Positions 16,454-25,268 of a stretch of DNA of 36,537 nt are shown here, piece by piece. The stretch spans positions 1 through 36,537 of the forward strand of contig JAJZZA010000031.1 of NCBI GenBank assembly GCA_021797825.1, in the 5' to 3' direction. A model generated the notes under the pieces. The model had not been told where the DNA came from. It was given only the letters and a program-made list of their open reading frames with translations, and did no database searches. Origin of the DNA: Bacillota bacterium. GTDB lineage: Bacteria; Bacillota; Sulfobacillia; Sulfobacillales; Sulfobacillaceae. Made by a program: the position numbers and the translations under genes. Numbering within the stretch: the stretch's first letter is position 1; each line of letters opens with the position of its first letter.

Positions 16454-17473
16454 GTGGACCGTGAGCGTGTTGGTGTCGAAGATCCGACGGTTTTGTTGGT
16501 CAATCCGGCCTCCCGGCACGGTCGCACCGCCTTCGAACAGTACCGCGCGCGGCTGGCTCGCCAGCTTAACCTGGTTGAGGCGGCGATGCCCCCAGGGCAG
16601 GAGGCATTAACCGAAGCCATTTTGGAGGGTTTAGCCCGCGGCGTCACACGGTTTGTGGTGGGAGGCGGAGACGGCACTTTGGGGTTGGCGGCGGCCTTGC
16701 TGAAGCAGAGTGCAGGGGTCTTGGGCGTGTTGCCGCTCGGTACCGGCAACACATTCGCACTGGGGCTCAACATGCCAACCCAAGCTGATGCGATTGTTGA
16801 TGTTTTGGCCAAGGGTCGGGTGATGCGCTACGATGTGGCCGAAGCGCAAGCGCAAGGGGAGTGCCGGGTGTTTTTGAACAGCCTCACGGTGGGCGTCAGT
16901 GAGCGCCTGGTGGAACTTCTGACGCCCGATGCCAAGCGCCGTTGGGGCTGGCTGGCGTGGCCGGTCAATGTGCGCAAGGCGATGCGGGCGACGGCTCCTT
17001 TTGGGGTGCGGCTGCAATGGAGCGGCGGCCGTGAAGAGTATGTGACCCGCCAGCTGGCGGTGGTGAACGGGCGGACCTTGGCGGGACCGGTGATGCCCAC
17101 CCCTCACTCGTCCGGCCGGGATGCGTTGCTGGAGGTGTTCCGGCTGGGCGGGGCATCGGAGTGGTCGCTGATCAGGGTCACGGTTCGGCTTCTGCAGGGG
17201 AAATTGCTAAAAGCCCGCGATGCCCGCTATATGATGGTTTCGGAGGTCACCATCGACACCGTTCCGCGCGTCCCGGTGGATATCGACGGCGAGGTGTGGC
17301 GGGCGCCGCCGGTGACCTGCCGGGTGCTGCCTGGGGTCCTGGCGGTGATTACACCGGATGCGCCGGGATCCACCGCCCATCGCTGGCCCATGGCAACCCG
17401 GGCTTTGGGCGTTAAACCCCGCAGCCTGGTGCCGGGACAACACCCGGCGGGTTACGGCCCCGGGCGATGGTGA
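16454..17473 (+). CDS. Diacylglycerol-kinase-family lipid kinase
   Basis: This DAGK_cat-domain protein of about 339 aa (YegS/DgkB type) is expected to phosphorylate diacylglycerol or a related lipid with ATP at the membrane. Motifs: TVLLVNPASRHGRTAFEQY at the N-terminus, the nucleotide-binding loop FVVGGGDGTLGLAAAL, and PLGTGNTFALGLNMP. The C-terminal beta-sandwich contains FLNSLTVGVSERLVELL and VPVDIDGEVWRAPP, the latter matching the family's conserved D-G-E. The start is placed at GTG 16454, 8 nt after AGGAG; a TTG 6 nt earlier is too close to that site. The gene ends 4 bp before the convergent ABC ATPase gene with no terminator between. The last ~30 residues look unstructured. Confidence 0.85.
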   Translation: MDRERVGVEDPTVLLVNPASRHGRTAFEQYRARLARQLNLVEAAMPPGQEALTEAILEGLARGVTRFVVGGGDGTLGLAAALLKQSAGVLGVLPLGTGNTFALGLNMPTQADAIVDVLAKGRVMRYDVAEAQAQGECRVFLNSLTVGVSERLVELLTPDAKRRWGWLAWPVNVRKAMRATAPFGVRLQWSGGREEYVTRQLAVVNGRTLAGPVMPTPHSSGRDALLEVFRLGGASEWSLIRVTVRLLQGKLLKARDARYMMVSEVTIDTVPRVPVDIDGEVWRAPPVTCRVLPGVLAVITPDAPGSTAHRWPMATRALGVKPRSLVPGQHPAGYGPGRW

Positions 17474-17477
17474 TCGG

Positions 17478-18185
17478 TTAGGAATCTTGGGTCATGGATA
17501 AAAAGACGTCTTCCAGGGTGGCGGAACCGGCCAGTCGGGATTTGAGGTCGGCCACGGTGCCTTCGGCCACTTCCCGGCCTTTGTTGAGGATCAGCACATA
17601 ATCGGCGACTTGTTCGACCAAGGGCAGTTGGTGGGAGCTTAACACCACGGCGGAGCCTTCGCGGCGAAACAGGCTTAACAGTTCGCGAACATCCTTTTGC
17701 CCCTGGGGATCGAGACCGATCATCGGTTCATCGACCAGCATCAGTTGCGCCCGCCTAAGGCCTGCGCAAGCCAACAAGACCCGTTGTCGCAATCCCTTTG
17801 ACAGCACGGCTCCCAGGGTGTCGCGCTGGCTGGCGAGTCCCATGCGTTCCAGCCAGACGGTGGCGGACTCGGCCCAGTTGGGACCTAAGTCGAACAGCCG
17901 GGCGGTGAACGCCAGATGTTCCCAAACGGTCAACAGGGGGTAGACCTCGGGAGATTCCGGCAGCAGACCCGTTACCCCGGACTGTTCCATGAGCGCGCGG
18001 CCGTTCCACAGCATGGTGCCCCCGTCCGGCGGCAATAGGGCTGCCAGGCATGACAAGGTGGTGGTTTTCCCGGCGCCGTTGGGCCCGACCAATCCGAGAA
18101 TATACCCGTCATGGACGGTGAAACTCAGATCGTCGAGGGCGGGCCGCGGGCCAAAGCGCTTGCGCAAATGATTGACGGTTAGCAT
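17478..18185 (-). CDS. ABC transporter ATP-binding protein
   Basis: This 235-aa single-domain ABC ATPase energises the permease encoded just upstream. It has Walker A GLVGPNGAGKTTTLS (about residues 33-47), Q-loop region TGLLPESPEVYPLLTVWEHL, signature VLSKGLRQRVLLACAGL (LSKGLRQ instead of LSGGQ), Walker B LMLVDEPMIGLDPQG and the H-loop SSHQLPLVEQVADYVLIL. The subtype resembles ABC-2/NatA-type exporters (CcmA group). It starts 43 bp after the permease stop on the same strand, so the two are one operon. Confidence 0.9.
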   Translation of the reverse strand: MLTVNHLRKRFGPRPALDDLSFTVHDGYILGLVGPNGAGKTTTLSCLAALLPPDGGTMLWNGRALMEQSGVTGLLPESPEVYPLLTVWEHLAFTARLFDLGPNWAESATVWLERMGLASQRDTLGAVLSKGLRQRVLLACAGLRRAQLMLVDEPMIGLDPQGQKDVRELLSLFRREGSAVVLSSHQLPLVEQVADYVLILNKGREVAEGTVADLKSRLAGSATLEDVFLSMTQDS

Positions 18186-18228
18186 GGCAATCCTCCTGAC
18201 GGCAGTGTCCCGGTCGATCTGGCGGGAG

Positions 18229-19716
18229 TCATTCGCGGCCCCCGATGCGGACCATGGAACCCGCCCAAGTGATTCTCCGGAGAGTGAAATGATTTAAGGC
18301 CAGGGTCAAACCTGCCGCGAGCGACAAACTCCCCCAGCGGCCAATGGCGGGTCCCGCAATGATCACCGGCAAAAAGCTTATGGTTGCCAGAAGGTAGCCG
18401 CCAAGCAAGCCAAACAAGGGACCGACGGCAGTTCGCAGCTGACCCTCGGGAAACCACGACCAGACATGAAGCCGCCAGGCGGAGGCCAGCACCTGCACCC
18501 CGACAATCCACAGGTAGCCGGTCAACGCATGGGCCGCGCCCAGCGCTACCGCTAGAGACCACCAAATCAGCCAAAACGACAAGTGGGCGACTAGGGATCC
18601 GGTCTGTTCAGCGATGATCATCGGCAGACTGCGGGGCGTTCCGACCATGAACGGTTTGGTCAAGAATACCGGTTGGTTGAAAGTCAAGAGAAAGGTGACG
18701 CTGGTCATCATGGTGAGCGCCCCGTATCCCGGCAGCAGGCTGGCGAGGTAACCCAGGAAAATTGCCAAGCCCAGCAGCAGCGGGCCCGTACGAAAGGTCA
18801 GCGAGCGCCACCAAATTAGGGCTCTGGCCTCGGCCAGGGCCCACGCGCCGCGCCCTCGAAACCTGTGGGAAGGGCGCGCCCGCTGCGCCGGGTTGCGGGA
18901 GAGGCGGGCGGCGGCCCGCACCTTTAGCAGATCGTCGCCGGTTTGTTCACCCCGCCGCACTTGCCGCACGACGGAGCGGAGTCGCAGGCGGTTCCAGTCC
19001 ATGCGGTTGGCCACGGGGGCGAACACGACGTTGACGCCAGCCGTCAGCATGGCGGCCGCCATAAAAATTGCCAAATCCCCGGAATGATGCCAGGTGCTTT
19101 GCAGGCCCCGTCCGGGCCACCCCATGCGAACGAGCTGTGGGCCTATCCTCGGCCACCGCAGGGCTTCGGGGACGAGTGCCCAGGCGACATAGACCGCGGC
19201 GGCTGCCGCCGCCAGCGCTCGTATCGGCAACTTGCTAAGCGCCAGGCGATGGGCGAGGATGCGCATCTGGTCGACCAGCATCATATAGAGCGGAATGAAC
19301 AGCAACCCTCGCCAGTCGGCGGGGGTGCCAAAATTTATGGCAATGAACGCCAGGCCGATCATGCCCCGCGCCCCATTGAGCCAACTAGTCCAGTGGCGGC
19401 GGACCATGAGGGCTGCCGGGGCGGGTTGATTGGGGATAAGAAAGGTGGCGTCGGCCGTTTCCGAGAAATACAGGGGAGCCGACGGAAATATCATGGCCGC
19501 CGCCAGCCCGGTTGCGGCGAACACGGCCAGCACGGGCTCCCATGGTCGCACCGGGAAAGGGGGGGGCGGAGCGTGACTCCCGGTCACGAGTCGGATGGCG
19601 ATGATGAGAAGCAAGGCAGCCAGCGGGATGGCGGTGCGGGGTTGGTGACGCATCCGCCGAAACCGATTGAGCAACTGGCGTCCTTCCAGGTATGCTAAAG
19701 CGCGGCCGATCCTCAT
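18229..19716 (-). CDS. ABC exporter permease, putative ABC_export family
   Basis: This membrane protein of about 495 aa has some ten hydrophobic segments and is the partner of the downstream ATPase. After a basic N-terminus (MRIGRALAYLEGRQLLNRF) come helices IPLAALLLIIAIRLVTG, PVLAVFAATGLAAAMIFPSA and others. The first-half motif LYFSETADATFLIPNQPAP recalls the 'LLPLP' interfacial segment of the Put_ABC_export family. The central soluble loop is Arg-rich (RQVRRGEQTGDDLLKVRAAARL). ATG 19716 is chosen because GGGAGAGG lies 4-5 nt upstream; the longer ORF would add 66 residues of non-membrane, low-complexity sequence. A TATAAT box at 19762-19757 in a near-palindrome lies 40 bp upstream. The substrate is unknown. 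Confidence 0.82.
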   Translation of the reverse strand: MRIGRALAYLEGRQLLNRFRRMRHQPRTAIPLAALLLIIAIRLVTGSHAPPPPFPVRPWEPVLAVFAATGLAAAMIFPSAPLYFSETADATFLIPNQPAPAALMVRRHWTSWLNGARGMIGLAFIAINFGTPADWRGLLFIPLYMMLVDQMRILAHRLALSKLPIRALAAAAAAVYVAWALVPEALRWPRIGPQLVRMGWPGRGLQSTWHHSGDLAIFMAAAMLTAGVNVVFAPVANRMDWNRLRLRSVVRQVRRGEQTGDDLLKVRAAARLSRNPAQRARPSHRFRGRGAWALAEARALIWWRSLTFRTGPLLLGLAIFLGYLASLLPGYGALTMMTSVTFLLTFNQPVFLTKPFMVGTPRSLPMIIAEQTGSLVAHLSFWLIWWSLAVALGAAHALTGYLWIVGVQVLASAWRLHVWSWFPEGQLRTAVGPLFGLLGGYLLATISFLPVIIAGPAIGRWGSLSLAAGLTLALNHFTLRRITWAGSMVRIGGRE

Positions 19717-19753
19717 AAACCTCTCCCGTTCCCGGTCGGATTGTGGCGATGCC

Positions 19754-19766
19754 GCTATTATAGCGT
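19754..19766 (-). promoter_or_regulatory. Consensus -10 box inside a near-palindrome, ABC exporter promoter
   Basis: CGCTATTATAGCG reads the same on both strands except for its central base. It contains a perfect TATAAT on the minus strand (19762-19757), 40 bp before the permease ATG. No good -35 is seen at 16-18 bp, which would suit an activator- or repressor-controlled promoter. Confidence 0.4.
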
Positions 19767-20164
19767 CAATGGCGACGGTTGCGCGACTCGAGGCGGGACG
19801 AAGGATGGTTGGCGGCCGGGGCCGTCCGTCAGGCAATCGGGGCAATCCCCTCATCCAGCTGTTTGAGCGAGGACGGCAGGATGAAAATCGGTGCGCCCAA
19901 GACACGACGGCCAATCTAAGCCCAATCGCCCGCCACGCCTGACCTGCCGGTCATGACGCCGGCGTCCGATCTCAGGCCCCGTTGGATGGCTCGCGCCCGA
20001 GCCTCGGGTGCTTTGCCCGCGCGGTGCGGGGACAGTGAAACGGGGGCCGGGCGTGCGGGCGGCGCTGCCAGCAACCAGAACATGGTGGTTTTCAACCGGA
20101 CGCACCACGGGGCGGCTCCACGCGGGGAGACCGCTTGCAGCCAGACAATCCGGGTGGCGTTTCG
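19767..20164. other. Intergenic region without recognisable gene
   Basis: About 400 bp lie between the ABC permease promoter and the end of the cytochrome partner gene. Predicted ORFs here (for example 19851-20207 minus) are Pro/Arg/Gly-rich, lack a ribosome site and resemble no family. I see no T-rich terminator. Confidence 0.5.
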
Positions 20165-21103
20165 CTATCGTTCGGATGGGGGGTGCTCCCGGTAATAGCG
20201 CCGCCATATCATGCGATGCACGGTCAAATGGCGGGGGAGGCGGTTTAGCCTGGGGATCCAGGGGGCCAGGATTAACACCACAAACAGCAAGAGGCCGCCG
20301 CCTAGCGCCAGCGCATCGGCGTTAGGGGCGTTGGCGATGGCGGGAATTTGGTAGATGGCCGTCACCACCGTCATCCACCAGGGACCCGGGTACGGCTCTT
20401 TTTCCTCGTGTATAATGCCCCATTGGCTGCCCTTTAATTGCAACCGGGCCGCAGCCTGGTGAAGGGGTTCGCCTTGCAAGAACAGCAAGAAATTTTGGTT
20501 GTTGAATTGATAATCGGCCGGAGTGCGGTCGAGCGCCCCGCTCATCAAGCCGCTTTGCCCGAGTTGCCAAAGACCTTTTAACAGGGCAGGCACCGGCCCG
20601 TAGTCGCCAGCCGGAACAACCACCTGGCCGCCGACGACCCGCGCATGGGTAAGGGCCGTTTGATACGTGGTCACCCAACGGTCCGAGACGGGGCGCGAGG
20701 CGGCTCGCCACTGATTAAGCAGGGGGGTCAGGCTTGGATTAAGGTGCGCCGCCATGGCAAGCGGGCGCAAGACAAAATCCTCAACGGGCACGACCGGGTG
20801 CAAGATGCCCACCCATTTTTGCAGCGCAGACTGGATCATCCCCGTGCCATTATTGTAGGGGGGGCCGTAATTGGCGATTTCACCGGTTCCCGCGAGATCG
20901 CCCAGCGCCACGCGATAAAACATTACGGGCTGAGTCTGAGCGACGGTGGCGATGCGAAGAGTGGGATGCACGGGTTCTCGCAAGGTTGCGGAGAGGATGC
21001 CGGTCAAGACCAGGATGGCCAGGGTGGTCGAGGCCAGATGTTTGATGAAATCGACTGGCCGGTAGCGATAGCGACGGGTGATGTCGGTGCGAGGGTGGTA
21101 CAT
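20165..21103 (-). CDS. Membrane partner of cytochrome b6-like protein
   Basis: This 312-aa protein is encoded 2 bp after the cytochrome b gene, so it is almost certainly co-translated and probably part of the same quinol-oxidising complex. It has an N-terminal helix (STTLAILVLTGILSATL), a soluble region of about 200 residues outside the membrane, and two C-terminal hydrophobic segments: PGPWWMTVVTAIYQIPAIAN and ALALGGGLLLFVVLILAPWIP. The last part recalls the C-terminal half of cytochrome b/subunit IV (a Pro-x-Trp-x-x-x segment followed by a helix ending before basic residues), but the long middle loop is not standard. No CxxCH heme-c motif is present. Family assignment is uncertain; the context argument is strong. 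Confidence 0.65.
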   Translation of the reverse strand: MYHPRTDITRRYRYRPVDFIKHLASTTLAILVLTGILSATLREPVHPTLRIATVAQTQPVMFYRVALGDLAGTGEIANYGPPYNNGTGMIQSALQKWVGILHPVVPVEDFVLRPLAMAAHLNPSLTPLLNQWRAASRPVSDRWVTTYQTALTHARVVGGQVVVPAGDYGPVPALLKGLWQLGQSGLMSGALDRTPADYQFNNQNFLLFLQGEPLHQAAARLQLKGSQWGIIHEEKEPYPGPWWMTVVTAIYQIPAIANAPNADALALGGGLLLFVVLILAPWIPRLNRLPRHLTVHRMIWRRYYREHPPSER

Positions 21104-21105
21104 GG

Positions 21106-21732
21106 CTATTTCTGCCCGAACGCTTGCTCATTCGCGATGCGTTCGTCAGGGTCGGGATATGGCGGCACGACCCCTTTAATCCGGACCAGGGCGATGTGCA
21201 ACGCCACCAATCCGCCGAGGGCGACGGGCAGCACGACGACATGAAGGCCGTACATTTGCCCGGCATTGAGCGTGTTGAACCAGGCCAGGCCCAATGCATT
21301 TAGGCCATCCTTGGCCTGCACCGCGTTCCATTGGGAGTAAAAATCGCCTCGGATCAGGTACCCCGTAAAGGCGGTTGGAATCGCAATTAACAGGCTTAAG
21401 GTCCCGAACAGCCAGGTGATCTCGCGGTTGCCCCGCCAGCCAGCCGAAAAAAAGACGCGCAGCAGGTGCAGCACCATGAAAAAGAAGAAGGACTGCACGG
21501 CCCAGAAGTGTACACCGCGCACAAAGAAGCCTATCGCCGAGACGGTCCACCACTGGGGTCCAAAGGCGGCCATGACAATCCCGGACAACACTAACACCAC
21601 GACACTGGAAGCCGTCAGCGACCCCAGCGTGTAGAAAAATCCGGAGGCATACTCGGGGAGTTCGGTGGGGAGCCAAGTATCCAGTCTAAACAGCGGGCCC
21701 AGGCGATCGCGCAAGTACAGAGTCCAATTCAT
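21106..21732 (-). CDS. Cytochrome b6-like subunit
   Basis: This 208-aa diheme cytochrome b N-terminal domain has four helices. Helix B carries VHFWAVQSFFFFMVLHLLR with two His 14 positions apart (13 between). Helix D carries GLHVVVLPVALGGLVALHI with two His separated by 14 residues, the b6 rather than bc1 spacing. The intervening helix has FGTLSLLIAIPTAFTGYL and the Q-o side stretch GYLIRGDFYSQWNAVQ. It oxidises quinol and passes electrons across the membrane through two hemes b. ATG 21732 is selected because GGGAGGG lies 8 nt upstream; a longer ORF adds 93 unlike residues. No Rieske protein or cytochrome c is encoded anywhere in the window. Confidence 0.88.
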   Translation of the reverse strand: MNWTLYLRDRLGPLFRLDTWLPTELPEYASGFFYTLGSLTASSVVVLVLSGIVMAAFGPQWWTVSAIGFFVRGVHFWAVQSFFFFMVLHLLRVFFSAGWRGNREITWLFGTLSLLIAIPTAFTGYLIRGDFYSQWNAVQAKDGLNALGLAWFNTLNAGQMYGLHVVVLPVALGGLVALHIALVRIKGVVPPYPDPDERIANEQAFGQK

Positions 21733-22281
21733 GGGATTTCCCTCCCAACCTAGTGGTCTGGGCCGACATCGCACGCGATAGCGACGGCCGATTGTTTGGA
21801 TAACGTGGCCTGCTGCCGTGATTTTATGCGTCGTCGGCCGGCCGCATCTCCCGCGGACCAGTGAGTTGATGGCGGGCCTGGCGGACGGTTGCGCCGCGCG
21901 CTGGCGTTCGTGCCAAACCCGCCAAGAAAATGACGGCATAAGTCCCGTCCGGCCGAGCGGCAGCGCTGGCGGTGCCAAGGATGTCCCTAACCACCCCGAG
22001 TCGGTGACCATGTGCCCGGATGGGGAGTAGGGATTCTGACACTGGGGGGTGGGATTGCTTGGGGTTTGAGGTGGCGCGCCGTTTGGCGTTGCCCTCAGCG
22101 TCCAACCAAGCGGATGCAGCCAGCGAACCTAACGCCTTGCGCGGGGAGCCCCATCGGCCGCTGAGCGGAGGCTGGCGGGGGGCGGCGATAGCGCCAGGCG
22201 CACCAACCCGACACCCTGGCAGCCGGATGATCGCTCAGCCAAGCGCGAGCCTGTCCGGGGACAACAGGCCGGATCGTGAGA
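21733..22281. other. Intergenic region upstream of cytochrome b
   Basis: About 550 bp must include the cytochrome operon promoter. I see no ORF resembling a protein, no clear terminator and no convincing -35/-10 pair. A CCTGT/ACAGG hairpin lies just after the lipoprotein stop (about 22250-22270). Confidence 0.5.
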
Positions 22282-23577
22282 TTAAGGCGCCGTGGTGAGT
22301 TGACCGCTGACCGCATTTAACTGATACCAGGGGTGCGCCACCTGGCCAACGAGAAGATTGACCGACCACAATGCGGGCCCGCCGGGAACCACTTGCACAC
22401 CGTCCCCGGTGTGGGTCAGGAGGTATTGACGGGTGGTGGCGTCGGCCATCACTTGGCTCAGCACCTGGCTGACGCGGCTAAAGGCCAGGGTATTGCGAAT
22501 GATGGCGATCTGGTTGACGGCATGGCCACCCGCCGAGGTGACGACCGTGGCGGTGACGGTCCACGACTTGAGGCGGGTGGAGAAACCGCGGCCAACGGTG
22601 CCATAAACGGGAAACGATAACGCCTCCTGATTGGACCCGATTAGGGTTTTGTGCTCAAACTGCTGACTCCAGTTCAAGGTGGTTCCCAGTGATTGCAGGG
22701 GACGCAACGCGGGCCAAGTGATTGACCAGTTGAGGGACGGGGCGGTTAGCGCGCGCGCCTGGGAAGCGAAGCCCAGCGCGACCGCCGAGACCAGTCCAAC
22801 GGTGGTGAGGGTCGGGGTGAGATAGGAGGTTTGGGCAGGCGACAACGGACCGGACGGGGAGATCAATGGATGTCCAACAGGCACCCACTCGCCGGTGGGG
22901 GTGCTGTTGAGGGCATAGCCATAAGTTTGGGTACTTTGGTGCTGTAACGCATCGTAGAGCCGGTTGGTGAGCGTAATGCCTTGCGGCGACAGCTCGCTAA
23001 AGCCGAACAGGGTGCTGCCGACGCTGCCCGCAACCGGGACGGGGACAAATGCGCGGGGGGAGGCCTGCAACCGGTAAGTCACCGGCGTGTTGGGTTGCTG
23101 GACCGGGATTGGGGCCCAATGGCCTGTGCCCGGATTATAGGTGTAGGAGGCGAACGAACAGCCTCCGGTTCCGCAATATTGCTGATCTCCGCGGGTGATC
23201 ACCACTGGCAGATGATGCCTAAATTCCAGCACGCCAACCCAACTCACGTGATTGACCGTCCAAAGGGTGGCTCCGCGCGAGTTGGTTACCGTTAGGCGTC
23301 CGCTGCCCGTCCCGAATGCACGGACCGTGAGCGTGTCCAGACCGGACCCGCGAAGATGGGCTCGGACAGTTTGGGTGTCGAATACCGCGGGGTTGGTCTC
23401 GACCTGACCCGTGGGCGAAAGCACCTCGGGTGAATGCGAAATACTGCTGGAGCGGGATTGGGTGGCGGGGGACGAGGGGGCCGCGGTTTGATGAGGGAAC
23501 GGGACAAAGCTGGTTCCGCATCCGGCGAGCAGGATGCCGGCCAATCCGAGAGTCGCGTGCCGCCAAGTTCTGGTCAT
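22282..23577 (-). CDS. Predicted lipoprotein of unknown function
   Basis: This 431-aa exported lipoprotein begins MTRTWRHATLGLAGILLAGC, with lipobox LAGC making Cys20 the lipidation site. It is followed by a Ser/Pro/Thr-rich linker (about residues 30-70), as in surface proteins. The body contains repeated beta-strand-like stretches, a pair of cysteines in QYCGTGGCSFASY that could form a disulfide, and GGHAVNQIAIIRNTLAF. No enzymatic motif was recognised. The start at 23577 is supported by GCAGGTGA and by the signal peptide; a longer ORF adds 62 residues without signal character. It precedes the cytochrome b genes on the same strand but is 550 bp away, so joint operation is only a possibility. 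Confidence 0.75.
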   Translation of the reverse strand: MTRTWRHATLGLAGILLAGCGTSFVPFPHQTAAPSSPATQSRSSSISHSPEVLSPTGQVETNPAVFDTQTVRAHLRGSGLDTLTVRAFGTGSGRLTVTNSRGATLWTVNHVSWVGVLEFRHHLPVVITRGDQQYCGTGGCSFASYTYNPGTGHWAPIPVQQPNTPVTYRLQASPRAFVPVPVAGSVGSTLFGFSELSPQGITLTNRLYDALQHQSTQTYGYALNSTPTGEWVPVGHPLISPSGPLSPAQTSYLTPTLTTVGLVSAVALGFASQARALTAPSLNWSITWPALRPLQSLGTTLNWSQQFEHKTLIGSNQEALSFPVYGTVGRGFSTRLKSWTVTATVVTSAGGHAVNQIAIIRNTLAFSRVSQVLSQVMADATTRQYLLTHTGDGVQVVPGGPALWSVNLLVGQVAHPWYQLNAVSGQLTTAP

Positions 23578-23699
23578 TGATGTCACCTGCTTTGTCGTGT
23601 TGTCACCCTGGTAACGAGGCTGAACGGCAAACGGTTTCAGATCAAACCGAAAACTTTTCGACAACCGGGCGTTGGCCACCAATCCGTCGCGGAAAGCGC

Positions 23700-23880
23700 C
23701 TAGCGCGCCAGTCAGCAGACGGTCTGCGGGCGTCCGTCCCGCATTGTGGGACGAACGGCGCAAGCCCTAAGAAGCGGTGGCGCGATGACGCAGGAATCCG
23801 ATGCCGTGAGGATGGGGAATCCCCCGGCTCCGTTCGGTGCCGGAAGGGGATTAGCCGTGGGGAGGATGTCAAACTTCAAC
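23700..23880 (+). mobile_element. Orphan IS200/IS605-like right end with omega-RNA-like fold
   Basis: The plus strand shows the characteristic end of tnpB-type elements: GGGGAATCCCCCGGC, a hairpin, then GCCGTGGGGAGGATGTCAAA and a terminal TTCAAC at 23875-23880. AATCCCC pairs with GGGGATT and CCGGC with GCCGG (23818-23852); an alternative outer stem CCCCCGGC/GCCG-GGGG also forms. A small GTCCC/GGGAC hairpin lies upstream near 23740. No tnpA or intact tnpB is present. Residual codons upstream (about 23690-23815) could be a decayed tnpB 3' end, but I cannot confirm it. The rest of 23578-24077 has no recognisable gene. Confidence 0.5.
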
Positions 23881-24077
23881 CGGGATCGGAGACAACACAT
23901 GCGGGTACCCCGGCTGTCATCCGCAAGGCAAGACTGCCGTGACGTGGCAGCCACTCCGGCTGTTGCCGTGGTCCGGGACTGGTTCGGAGGCTTTCGTCAG
24001 GATTCTCGCGAACGGTTCCGGCTGGCCGAGCGGTTGCAAAGGGGGGCCGGGAGCGGGGCAATTCCGGCGAAAGGAAC

Positions 24078-25268
24078 TCACGGCGCGTCTGCCAGGGTTT
24101 CTGGGGAGGTTCCATAGGCGCGCCACGCCCCCCACAGGGCCGCCAGGGCCATCAGCAGGCCCGCCGCCAGCAGGGTTCCTTCTACGGAAAGGTGGCGCAG
24201 GGCGAGGGCTACCCCGCCCATTCCCAACGCGCCCAATGAAGCCATTACCAACTGCTGAAAGGCAAAAACCCTGCCTTGCAGAGGCGGTGCCACGGCTGTC
24301 CCGATGTAGCTGTCCAAGGCCACATGAACAATGGGGCTGCCGACCGCCCCGAGCACTGCCGCTGCGGCGGCCACGGGGTAGGATGGGCTGGCGGCCATCG
24401 CCACGAACCCTATGCCGGTGAACACCCACGACCAGAAGTACAGTCTGCGAATGCGAGGACCGGCCACCCGCGCCAGCAGAACCGTGGAAAAAATCGTACT
24501 GGCGGCCCACAAAGAGCGTATGCCGCCATAACCCACGGCACCGCCGTGCCACACCGACAGCGTCATCAAGGGGACGCCTAATGTAAAGGCGGGCCAAAGG
24601 AAATTGTTAAGACCCCGGACTTCTAGCGCGATACGGAGAAACGCATCGTGGCGGATGATTTGCCAAACGTCGCGCCAGGCGGGCGCAGAGGGGCCGTTAA
24701 CGAAACCCTGCCCCGCGATCGGCAACATTCCGAACAAGCCGGCGGCTAAAGCGAACAAGGCGACCGCACCCAGAAGCGTCCAAGGGGTCGCAAGACGAGA
24801 CAGCGCCCATCCCGTCAAGGCTGGTCCCAACAGCATTCCCGTCCGCGAGGCGATTTCGTAACGCGCGGAGGCCTGCGCCTTATGACGGACTGGCACGGAT
24901 TGCATCAGCGCCGCTTGGGCGGAAGGCACCACCCGGGCCGACAACCATCCGTTGGCCGCAGCCACGGTGATAAGCCCCGGGATGGCAAACGGTTGCCGAA
25001 AAACCGATAGGGCCACCGCGATGACCACCGCTTGCCAGAGCACCAGGAGCCGGATGTTGTGTCCCGCTCCGCGATGCGGACCGACGAGGCCTACCCAGAT
25101 GGTGGGCACCAAATCGGCGGCTACCGCAATCGCCGTGGCAACCGGAGAGCGGGTGGCAGACAACACGATCCACAACAACGCCACCCGCCATCCACTTTCG
25201 GCCAAGTAGTAGATCATAATGGCGGGAAAAAATCGGCTGGGTTGGTAGTCCAACAAACGGGCATTCAT
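24078..25268 (-). CDS. MFS efflux transporter
   Basis: This major-facilitator protein of 396 aa has about 12 helices and resembles the EntS/MefA-like drug or siderophore exporter group. It starts MNARLLDYQPSRFFPAIMIYYLAESGWR. Features include the helix-4/5 region VVPSAQAALMQSVPVRHKAQASARYE, which matches the conserved 'P-x-x-R-A-x-N' cytoplasmic loop of this group, and VVMASLGALGMGGVALALRHL near the C-terminus. It is divergent from the TetR gene. No Shine-Dalgarno precedes the ATG. TATGGT preceded by TGC ends only 9 nt before the ATG, so the mRNA may be leaderless. The substrate is unknown. Confidence 0.85.
   Translation of the reverse strand: MNARLLDYQPSRFFPAIMIYYLAESGWRVALLWIVLSATRSPVATAIAVAADLVPTIWVGLVGPHRGAGHNIRLLVLWQAVVIAVALSVFRQPFAIPGLITVAAANGWLSARVVPSAQAALMQSVPVRHKAQASARYEIASRTGMLLGPALTGWALSRLATPWTLLGAVALFALAAGLFGMLPIAGQGFVNGPSAPAWRDVWQIIRHDAFLRIALEVRGLNNFLWPAFTLGVPLMTLSVWHGGAVGYGGIRSLWAASTIFSTVLLARVAGPRIRRLYFWSWVFTGIGFVAMAASPSYPVAAAAAVLGAVGSPIVHVALDSYIGTAVAPPLQGRVFAFQQLVMASLGALGMGGVALALRHLSVEGTLLAAGLLMALAALWGAWRAYGTSPETLADAP

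Noticed and set aside
23430-23942. 170-codon plus-strand ORF
   Set aside because: Mostly antisense to the lipoprotein; its last part crosses the IS605-like hairpin and may contain a decayed tnpB end, but it is not a gene as it stands.
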